Source: Elysia marginata (taxonomy: Eukaryota; Mollusca; Gastropoda; Plakobranchidae). From it: 41,298 nucleotides of DNA. This document shows, piece by piece, positions 33,501-41,298 of this stretch. Below the pieces are notes generated by a model. The model saw only the letters and a list, made by a program, of their open reading frames with translations, made no database searches and had not been told where the DNA came from. The position numbers and the translations under genes were made by a program. The stretch spans positions 57,816 through 99,113 of the forward strand of contig BMAT01003207.1 in the NCBI GenBank assembly GCA_019649035.1, written 5' to 3'. How positions within the stretch are numbered: the first letter of the stretch is position 1; the number at the start of each line of letters is the position of its first letter.

Positions 33501-35972
33501 CAATCAATTTTTTTTTCTTAGTTTTCCAATTTTTCTTCAAGACCGTAAGTTTAGATCTGCATCTAGACATGCAGTCAAGTCGTCTTGTTTAAAGCCTTTG
33601 TCCAAACAAAGCTTAAAAATTAATGTGGTGTTTGATTCATTTTGAAACCTATAACTAAACCTTTTTAGAGCCTCTAAGTTGAGTCATAGAATTTGCACTG
33701 CTGCAAGGCATTTTAAAGCTGTTGATTTATCATATAAGGATTTATCCAGCCCTTTATTAATTAAAGCCTATGATAAAACAGTTCCTCTTAAGCATCCGTT
33801 ATAAATTAATTCAGAAACATTTCAATAAGACAAAGCAATAACACATGTATGTACAATATTAGCCCTCATAGGGTTAAGAAATTTGAAATATCCTCACACT
33901 TATCATTGTTCAAATTCTCTCTCTTAAAAGTGTAAAAGAAGACGAGCTCAGCATAGTTCGCTCCTTGTTGTGCAATATAGACAGAAAACACGTAAACAAG
34001 TAAAATTTCCGTGGAGAACGTGGCTCAGTGGCTAGCGGGTCGGACTTGTGCTCGGGCGGTCGCGGGTTCGATTCCCAACCACCAAGCATGTTGTAACTGC
34101 CTTAGGAAAGCAGTTTATCCACACTTTCCTCAGCCCACCCACCTGTAAAATGGGTACTGGCTATAGGCAGTGCTTCAAACTTGTTGCATGATAGTATTTG
34201 AGTGCCTAATAGGCAGCCGTGCTGTGATGCTCTAAAATATGAGTTGAATTTGCTTTGGTGTGTATTGGCATGCTGGGGGAAATATGTAAAGTTTTGAGAC
34301 TGTCTTCGGTGGTGGAAGACTGCAATGCATATTTTTTTCGGCAGAAATGTCTTTCATGAGAAATGTGGGGACTGCCCATGGAGACAATATAAGTTCAGTA
34401 ATGTTTAACATCCTAGAACGTGCTTTCAAGGAGACTCGAGCCTCTTTAGTGTTTACCCATAATCATATCGTACTACCATTTGAGGCATCATATGCGGACC
34501 ACGTAGATTTAGTCAAACAATACCACGCCAATATCACGAGAAGCCAAAAGCTACTCTAACAAGATCAGCTCATAGTAAAAACGGGCAGAACTGAGTTCAA
34601 ATTGCTACCATAAAACCATGAAACCGGTAGGCTCGCTCATTGATGACAAAGAGGAATAAAAAGAGAGAGCAGCTTCCCCCCCCCCCCTCCTCCCATCCCA
34701 GCTCTACCGTCTACGCAGATTCAACAATCTATGGATGAAAGGAAAAATCAAAACTAAAATGAATAATACATCTATATTAATAAGTACTGTGTAACCGAGG
34801 CACATGGGCTCTGACTCATACACGGGGGAAATGCTAAATACATGTTATAGAAAGCAATTAAAAAGGTCCTGGCCATAACATTCCCGCTTAAATTTACAAA
34901 TATGTCACTGTACAAAATATGACTAGAAAGACCATTGTCAGTGAAACCAACAGAGCCCCGCTGTAAATTGTATGGACATATCTTAAGGAGAGATAGAGAC
35001 ACCCATATTAACAAACCAACAAGAGCATATTTCTTTGAATAAGACAAAAACCTGAAGGGAAGACCAAGAGCAAAACTCCCACTATTCCTATACAGAGAGC
35101 TCATACTGATCAACCATGAAATCGGACTCCATTCAACTGATGAACTGGATAAGCTAACTTGCACAAGACCAAAAGATAAATATGGGAAGAGCTAACAGCA
35201 AAGAAAGAGAGAGCCGCGGAGACATCGCAGACCGAAAATTGGATGCGTAATGGCCTTAAGTCAAGCCTTTATATCATTAACCATAATTACAAAATGAACA
35301 AATCAAGAGATATTTATGTCTCAATTAGCACTCAATTATTTGATTGTTATCGGCCTTAAGCCATTACAAAATGTAACCTATAACCCTTAGTCTTAATTGC
35401 CTCATGTGTTGAAAATCGCTAGGATGTTGTCGAATGCCACACAATTTCTATAGAATTTATCTGGGACTTCTGAACTGAATTCCATTTAATCTACCGTGGC
35501 AGCTTTAACAACGCCGTAATATTCTGTGTATGCGATCTTTTTGTTTGCACTGCAGCTTGTAGAGATCAGCACTGGAGAGCTGGCGTGTGTGAGGCACATC
35601 ACTCATTTTGCGAGTTATCAGACAGCAGCCCAGGCATGCTCGTCAATGAACTCCTACTTGGTCTCAGTAAAGACATCAGCCAAACTTGACGTCATCCGAA
35701 GGCTGGCCAGCTCTTCCAACGCCTGGGTTGGCATAGACAGCCTTGGGGGGTCACTGACCTGGGTAAAAGATGGCCAAGGGTTGACCGAGGAGGAGAAAAA
35801 TGCTGTTTTCTTCCCCGGCGAACCGAATAATGCCTTCGGTGATGAGCGCTGCGTGGAGTATAGCAAGGATTTTCAAATGCTAAACGATATCAAATGTGAA
35901 AACTCGTGTACTTTTATCTGTGAGAAGAGCCTGCCTCGACTGCTGGGAAAACACGATTCTGATAAGGACTAA
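30513..35972 (+). CDS. Secreted PAN/apple-like plus C-type lectin domain protein, three-exon model
   Basis: Exons 30513-30567, 32826-33136 and 35556-35972 join in phase to about 260 codons. Residues 1-18 form a hydrophobic signal peptide, and residues about 20-120 a PAN/apple-like region. From CSGDGFQ across the exon 2/3 junction to the end is a C-type lectin domain with WVGID (179-183), EPN (211-213), LND (231-233, in place of WND) and six cysteines in a normal order. An EPN motif indicates Ca-dependent mannose-type sugar binding in this superfamily (family knowledge). Such proteins are secreted recognition or mucus lectins in invertebrates, but this one's ligand is unknown. The introns are 2258 and 2419 bases; the donors are GTGAGT and GTGCGA, the acceptors TTTCTCAG and TTGCACTGCAG. 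The second intron holds a SINE and a LINE remnant. A 5' UTR exon may precede it, since CTATCAG lies just before the ATG region. The splice model is by eye; an alternative exon 2 read-through would stop at 33218-33220. Confidence 0.72.
30568..32825 (+). other. Lectin gene intron 1 (2258 bp)
   Basis: AT-rich with no long ORF of interest and no mobile element I could identify. It ends with a pyrimidine-rich TTTTTATTTCTCAG acceptor. Confidence 0.6.
32826..33136 (+). CDS. Lectin gene exon 2: PAN/apple-like region
   Basis: After the acceptor at 32824-32825, the phase-1-compatible frame reads SACNASRTGKSLF through LTCAVHSMVKF, GSQGFLYNPVSGLCTPLLWL and LYLVTRWCSGDGFQ. The 'F.YN..SG.C' block with a preceding CA is typical of PAN/apple-like modules, although two cysteines usual in that fold are missing. 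A donor CAG|GTGCGA at 33136/33137 ends the exon in phase 0, matching exon 3. The open frame actually runs on to a TGA at 33218. Confidence 0.65.
34009..34325 (+). mobile_element. tRNA-derived SINE (copy d), in the lectin intron
   Basis: The tRNA head is well kept: A box TGGCTCAGTGG at 34021-34031 and B box GGTTCGATTCC at 34065-34075. The 3' region at 34249-34277 (TTTGCTTTGGTGTGTATTGG then CATGCTGGG) and the following GAGACTG...TCGGTGGTGGAAGACTG match SINE copy c. Copy d has the better-preserved promoter boxes and looks the younger of the two. Confidence 0.82.
34341..35215 (+). mobile_element. Non-LTR retrotransposon RT fragment, decayed
   Basis: Pieces of the 3' half of an RT ORF: RNVGTAHGDNISSVMFNILE (motif B, normally GTAQGD), then FEASYADHVDLV at 34479-34515. 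In the latter the catalytic YADD box reads YADH, so the enzyme would be dead. Downstream shifted frames give ITFPLKFTNMSLYKI, ERPLSVKPTEPRCKLYGHIL and NLKGRPRAKLPLFLYRELI, the usual C-terminal region of this LINE type. A C-run at 34676-34689 and multiple stops break the ORF. It belongs to a different family from the LINEs at 11.4 and 15.1 kb. Confidence 0.75.
35556..35972 (+). CDS. Lectin gene exon 3: C-type lectin domain
   Basis: The 138 codons plus TAA contain ELACVRHITHFASYQTAAQAC, WVGIDSLGGSLTWVKDG, FFPGEPNNAFGDERCVEY, MLNDIKC and CTFICEK in the canonical lectin order. They end in a short charged tail, KHDSDKD. Exon 2 supplies the first conserved cysteine block (CSGDGFQ), which argues for the join. 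An in-frame ATG at 35526 upstream of the acceptor could start a shorter protein with a hydrophobic MYAIFLFALQL leader; this is the main alternative. The base composition is clearly richer in GC than the surroundings, as expected for real coding sequence. Confidence 0.85.
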   Translation, partial: LVEISTGELACVRHITHFASYQTAAQACSSMNSYLVSVKTSAKLDVIRRLASSSNAWVGIDSLGGSLTWVKDGQGLTEEEKNAVFFPGEPNNAFGDERCVEYSKDFQMLNDIKCENSCTFICEKSLPRLLGKHDSDKD

Positions 35973-36059
35973 CTTTGTTACAAGACAAAATACGTGGGCT
36001 GGCTGAAAGGTAAATTCCGTTTTGCAAAGCTGTTTTATTTGTAATATTGTACAAACAAA

Positions 36060-36440
36060 TCGTAAACCAAACTAAAGCGTTGGATCTGCACTACATGCCC
36101 AATAGTTCATTGTTCGACGTTGTCACCATCACTTCCTACGCAGAGCTGCCAACATCGGCCCAGTCGGCACATCCCGTGGTGACTGCACGGCACCACCGCT
36201 GAACATCAGCAATCGCATCTTCGTCATTGTATATTTCTCGAGTTAGGGAAACTCGAAATAGTCCCATAGGGTAAAGTCCGGGCTATGTGCAGGGTGCAGC
36301 GGTGTCTGAAGATTTCATTATTGTGGTGCATCGTGAGTATGGCGACTCGGGTGTGGACGTTTATTATCATGTTGCAGTATTGGATTTTCTCAGACCTAAT
36401 CCGCCTGAGTGTGGATTTCATAACTCTTAAAGTTGAAACA
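36060..36440 (-). mobile_element. Mariner/Tc1-like transposase fragment, decayed
   Basis: The minus strand reads LQHDNKRPHPSRHTHDAPQ near 36377-36320 (second catalytic Asp in HDN at 36371-36363). Two stops follow, then TPLHPAHSPDFTLWDYFEF (third catalytic Asp in SPD at 36285-36277). A shifted frame gives VQSPRDVPTGPMLAALRRK with a Trp nearby, resembling the C-terminal 'RW..C' region. A frame with LRRIRSEK lies upstream. No terminal repeat was found. It differs from the mariner at 5.3 kb and is inactive. Confidence 0.68.
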
Positions 36441-38500
36441 TAATAGGACTGTTCTGAGTTTATAGTTTATTCTTTTCCCGGGAATTCCATGTGACCTAGA
36501 CGTTCAAACTGCATCTTAAAAGTTTTGCCCTAATCTGACTCTACTCTGGTTTCATTTTTTGCAGCAAAGTTGAGGCCTATTCCTCAGCCTACAAAAGTAA
36601 AAAACAAGACGCTGCTTGATAACAATTTGATAGAAGTCGCCATTTTGTCCTGCTGCACCACAGCTAGTTGTGAAACGATTTCTGTAACTAAGAGAAAGGA
36701 GTTACATAACTTTGTTGTTTAAAGTGGAAGTAATTATAACAAAGAGTTCTATAGTGAATGTGTGCACTTTTAAGATTGTTGGACCAAAGCTTTTAAGTTG
36801 TGCAAAAAACGGAATTTACTTTTCAGCCCACCATTGCAGTTTGTTGTTAATCTTATAAGGTCTTATGAAAAGGAGACACACATTATATATAACTTCTAGA
36901 GAGTGTCACCATCGGAAAAATTACTTAAGCCAACTGTGTACTTGTTACAAACAGATTTTTGGGCGCCTTTAAGGTGAAACATGTTGTCACATAATCAATG
37001 TACACAACTCGCATGACACTAGTTTAGATAACCTTTGTAATGTTTGTGCGATTTAGAAGCGATAATTTTGCTTTCCGAACGCTACGGCCTATATCGCTTT
37101 GTATAGGATATGGTTTCAGCGATTTCTTTTATGAAGACTCAAGAGCTTCGTAAGCTTCAGTAATAGACGACAATTCAGTGCAATTGAATGCGTGTGCGTG
37201 TGTGTGGGGTGGGGGGAAGAGGTTGTTAAATTAAGACAAATTAGCCCTCTCAAAATGAAAAGAAAGTTCACAAGCTTTAAGATTTTAACGGCTTTTTCTC
37301 TCTCGTTATAGGTCCAAGTTTTCAAGATCTTGGTTGTATCTTAAAAATCGGGCATAAAGTAATGTAGAAATAGGCCATTGTTCCGGTTTGTAAAGATCAG
37401 CACTTTGCATAAAGAGAGTCTCTAAAATTAGATCTGCTGTTTTTACTTGTATCATTGTGTTAATTTATCTATTAAAATTCCCTTATGTTCAAGTGTAGTG
37501 GTTATGCTAGTAAAAGTCTGCATCCAAAAAATCTTTGCCTAACAAATTTCTTTCACTACTTAAGTACATCAGTATTTTTTTCAGAATCACCTGATTAATA
37601 TCATAAAATAACTTTGCCTTTTGTATTTCAAAATTTCAGATATTAGAAATGTCAAGATCAAATAGCCCGAACTTTTCTACCAAGTATGCCTATATGCTCG
37701 GTACTAAATAAAAAGCACCAAATTGGAGCTTGTAAAGAACAAGACAAGTGTCTACACTTACCGTCTGTATACAGCCTTTTTATTATATATTTTTAGCCGA
37801 AGCTTTACTTTTTGACAAGATATTTTATTTCAAAGCATATAAAAATTATTGGTTTGTTATATAGCACATTTTTTTTATTAAAAGGGCTCTAATTTAAAAC
37901 TAATCTGAGCAACTTGTGCCAGTTACTTTAATTTATAAAAATAACGTTTTGTGTTCTCTAAAATATCATGTTCTTATGATAGAAATGAGATGGCCATCTT
38001 CCTTGATTCGATCTTTGATTATGAAAAAAGATAAACAACGAAAACCTTCTTCATCGTCAATGAAAACAACTGGAGTAAAGCACGCATTTAACCCTAGGCT
38101 TTGAGGCAGATGTCAAGCGTTGCTTGATGGACAAGACTCACTGCACTTCTTTTTCATCTTCTATTTCTATTGACATTAAATAGACTGTAACACCCTGTCA
38201 TGTGCATTTTCCCAAAGAAATTCCTAGCAATGGAGGCAGCTGGACAGAAATGCCTAAAGAAGCAATTTGGTAGTTGCATTTTTTTGCTTTTATGCTCTGT
38301 GAATAAGATGCTTTTAGAGCTCCATTTTAACTAATTTAAGGGCTCCTATGAAAAGCATGAAACTTTTTTTTTAGAAAATATGAATGCTGCAGAACTAAAA
38401 AATAAAAAAAATAAAGCCGACTCGCATAATGATGCTGGCTATTTCGAAATTAAAAAAAGATCTACACGTAAAATAAATAAAGAAAAAACTCAGAAATAAA
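36441..38500. other. Intergenic; one strong acceptor-like site
   Basis: A polypyrimidine tract followed by TTTTTTGCAG at 36555-36564 is a good plus-strand splice acceptor. A frame of about 50 codons is open after it to a TAA near 36721, but it has no known motif. AATAAA occurs at 37707-37712. A 62-codon frame at 37916-38104 is unrecognised. Nothing else is supported. Confidence 0.3.
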
Positions 38501-38554
38501 ATAATAATTATGGTCATGACGTCAGGGATGATATTGGCAGTGACGACGACAATA

Positions 38555-38638
38555 GCGACAATGATGATGATGACGATGATGATGATGACGATGATGATGA
38601 TGATAATGATGGTGATGATGATGATGATGATGATGATA

Positions 38639-38702
<64 letters not shown>
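38555..38702. repeat. (GAT)n microsatellite
   Basis: GAT repeats with GAC, AAT and GGT interruptions, near-pure from 38638 on. The poly-Met, poly-Ile and poly-His frames are artefacts. Confidence 0.95.
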
Positions 38703-38706
<4 letters not shown>

Positions 38707-38709
38707 AAT

Positions 38710-40245
38710 GTATCATGTTAAGATAAATCGTGAACGAGCAAAAGAATGAGATAGGCAAAAGTGTTAATTGTATAATATAACCAAAAGGCGGAGAGAAATA
38801 AGTGCAGATGAAGAGAAATAGGCTAAGTGAAAGAAAATGAGGGAGGAAAATGTTATTAGCTTGAGAAAAGAACACTTTCATTCAAAACTGATCTTTCAAT
38901 TCTGTTGCTTTTTCTTGGTTCAATGTTTAGTCTGTCAAAGAAAATATAATGATAGATCGCTGCTTTACTTCTCTTAATGTCTAAGATGTTGTTAAAACTA
39001 ATTCCAACCGCAAGCAATGGCTTTAATGACAGTGAAAGGGGAGTGTGATGGAATATTCTGTATTAGTGTTGATAATGCTCTCTCTTTTGGCAGGTGAAAT
39101 ATTCTATATGCAGCAATATTGGAAGGGTCTCTTTAGCCTTAGTTACCCCTTTTTCATTGTTTCTGATTTTTTGTCTTTGTCTTTCTAGTTGAATATTTCT
39201 CCCCAGTCTTTCTCTCTTTTCTCTCCTATTTTTTTCCTTCTATTTCTTCCTCTTTCTAACTACTTCTCCTTTCTCCTTCTTCCGCAATTTTTACTTCTGC
39301 CTCTTTCTACCGTGTCTGTCTCTGTCTCTAACTACATTTTTCTCAAAGAAATAAGTAGTATGTCTGGCCCTTTATCATTTCTCTGTCTCTCTGTCTGTCT
39401 CTCTTTATTTATTTAACTCTCCCTCTCTCACTCTCAATCTCTAAATTTTCCAAATCTTAAAACCAAACCTCAGAGGTGTAGAAGCAAAACTGTGAGGGAA
39501 ACGATAGCTTTCATCTCAATGTAAGCTCTCCTTCTAATCAAAACTGATATATCGTATATATAATGTATTTATTTATAGCTGTGCGCCGGCGGGCACATTG
39601 CATAGTTCACATCATTTCAAAAATAAACGAAAATGACCAATAGCCTTAGTCTTTTGCACAATTAAGACATTTTGTCTCAAACGAAAGAACAAAAATATCG
39701 AAATCGCAACTTATCTCATAAATGGTACCGAACTATTTCGTCTTAGCAAATAAAAACGTTTACTAGATTGCAGATTTCGCTTTTATCTTTCGAAGAAAGA
39801 CAAAAGGGCTTATACATGAACTACCCTGATTACCCTGTCATGAGCATTTAAATATCCTTCTGGCGTTTAATTTCTGCCCTTCAAACAATTTTCTATGATA
39901 TGGCGAATATTAGACGGTCGACTTGTCAAACCATTATCTGATACAGTAAAGAGCTGAGCAGACTGCAGAACTCTGCCACACAGGGCCGAGCACGGGGTGG
40001 GGGGGTGTATTGTTAGAGAAAATGAAAGCATCAGATCAATAAAATGCTCCAGTATGCTCATCTTACCGGGTGAATTGGGACATGAGAGAAATTGACTGGA
40101 GCGAGAGACTCACACAGCCTGCAGTTATTGTCTCTAACGAGGCAAGTGCTTGTGACAAAAGAACCGACAAAAAAGTGGCGATATACGACGTTGATATGAT
40201 GGACAGCTAGTGATGCCATTTTCGCTATATCGTTTTGTGGGAGGC
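38710..40245. other. Intergenic with pyrimidine-rich tract 39170-39450
   Basis: The tract is CTCT/TTCT/CTGT-rich and gives a low-complexity 75-codon frame. No gene or mobile element is recognised in the rest. Confidence 0.35.
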
Positions 40246-40247
40246 GT

Positions 40248-40292
<45 letters not shown>
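40248..40292. repeat. (GA)n microsatellite
   Basis: About 22 GA units following GGCGTTA. Confidence 0.95.
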
Positions 40293-40298
<6 letters not shown>

Positions 40299-41298
40299 GG
40301 TATACCGTCGTGTTCAAACCGAGGAGAGTATCGTATAAAGATAAAAGGAGCAAATAATACTTATCCAATACTGGACTTGGATTGAACACGGGAGAGATAT
40401 ATTAGATGTCGCTTAGTAGGAAAAGAAGCCTAAATGAAAGCTGTAGAAAATTCACTGAATTATGAAAAGATTGGTCTGATTTTAAAGGAAAAAAGTTAAC
40501 GTGGTTTAATTCAACCCAAGCATAGTTTTGTATTTCAACAAGAAAGAAGTTCAAGATATTATTTACAGAAAGAAGATTAAAAGAAGAAAAAGTTTAACTC
40601 AAGGAAAATGAAATTGAGAGAATCTGATTTAAAACCGCGGTTATCTGATTTTCTTACGCACAAAAATATCTTTCATCAACAGTGAGAGGGAGAGGAGAAA
40701 TGTGTTGTCTCTGAGACTTAGAGAGCGTGGAAGGCAGGAGAGAAAAGAGAGAGGGATGCAGTTTATAGAAGAAAAACTGTTCCAAACTTCTTGAAGACAT
40801 CCCAACCGGCTTCCCTTAGCATACGGCAAAAGCTTCATTCTCTGCATGGAAAAATGCATGTTGAAAGTGAAAAGAAAAAAAAGGAAAGAAAATCGAATAG
40901 ACCGCGGTGCGTCTTACGAGGCCGATTTTATTCCATTTTTGTTCTTTTTTTCTGTTCTCAGTCTGGCCATTTACTTGAAAACTCGATAATGAGATCTTTC
41001 GTGTAAACCACATTCGTGGTGAGAATTGAACAGGAGTCGCAGTAGAGCTGAGTGGATAAGCAAGTCAATTTTTTTCAAATAAGGTATATAATTATTATAG
41101 CTCTAAAATGTTTACCTTGTTTACGAGATCTACGCTCGAAAGAAGATAAGTTATTCTTTACCTGTCTTTTTCATTCCAGATAGGCCTAGATCTAGTTGAC
41201 ACGTTCTTAATTTTTGTAATTAATTCTCGTTTTATATTGATAGTTTTTTCTATTTCTTCACTATGTAACTAAGTCACAATTTTCGTGGATCCTTAGGC
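40293..41298. other. Intergenic, purine-rich, nothing recognised
   Basis: Overlapping 60-70 codon frames on both strands near 40640-41010 lack coding features. Confidence 0.35.

Larger units (their letters stand above)
33137..35555 (+). other. Lectin gene intron 2 (2419 bp)
   Basis: The intron contains SINE copy d and a degenerate LINE in the same orientation as the gene, together about half of its length. It ends in TTTTTGTTTGCACTGCAG. Confidence 0.6.

Noticed and set aside
34009..34085. A functional tRNA gene at the SINE d head
   Set aside because: The A and B boxes are good, but the same head-plus-3' block occurs in SINE c, showing a SINE rather than a tRNA gene.
35247..35367. Short inverted repeat GTAATGG(C)CTTAAG as transposon ends
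   Set aside because: The arms are only about 13 bases with a mismatch, there is no target duplication, and they flank no recognisable element.
35654..35866. Minus-strand 70-codon frame in the lectin exon
   Set aside because: It is antisense to a clear C-type lectin domain.
38395..38881. Poly-Ile/poly-His/poly-Met frames
   Set aside because: Translation of the GAT array.

Overview
The window reads as nuclear DNA of an invertebrate animal, most likely a lophotrochozoan and probably a mollusc (inference). It is AT-rich, has no operons and no long intact open reading frame, and carries many microsatellites. It holds tRNA-derived SINEs, decayed non-LTR, Penelope-like, LTR and mariner elements, and one intron-containing secreted lectin gene. 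Most long translated frames are microsatellite translations (poly-Leu, poly-Thr, poly-Ile, poly-His, poly-Met) and are not genes.

Layout: 1-5.1 kb has a (CTA)n array, a 44-bp minisatellite, the 3' end of a non-LTR retrotransposon and two SINEs in opposite orientation that share a central core. 5.2-10.6 kb has a mariner transposase 3' end cut off at a (CT)n tract, then mostly unrecognised intergenic DNA. 10.6-13.4 kb has two inverted repeat blocks and a CR1/L2-like LINE running into an (ATT)n/(ACT)n array. 13.7-17.2 kb is a nested stack: two copies of a roughly 330-bp repeat, a broken gene of a CXC (tesmin/TSO1-like) cysteine-rich family, a LINE inserted behind it, and a 724-bp solo LTR with a perfect 5-bp target duplication inside that LINE. 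18.1-21.3 kb has a third copy of the roughly 330-bp repeat and a decayed RT plus GIY-YIG (Penelope-type) element bracketed by GATA arrays. 22-30 kb has an (ATC)n array, a minus-strand LINE fragment, small unrecognised ORFs and a SINE.

30.5-36 kb holds the one host gene I can model with some confidence: three exons encoding about 260 residues, with a signal peptide, a PAN/apple-like region and a C-type lectin domain with an EPN motif. Its second intron contains a SINE and a dead LINE fragment. 36-41 kb has a second decayed mariner transposase, a (GAT)n array and intergenic DNA.

No multi-gene system is visible. The most informative signals are the lectin gene model, the nested insertion stack with its relative age order, the SINE families, and the repeated contact between element ends and microsatellites. 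All family assignments come from motif reading by eye; no database search was run.
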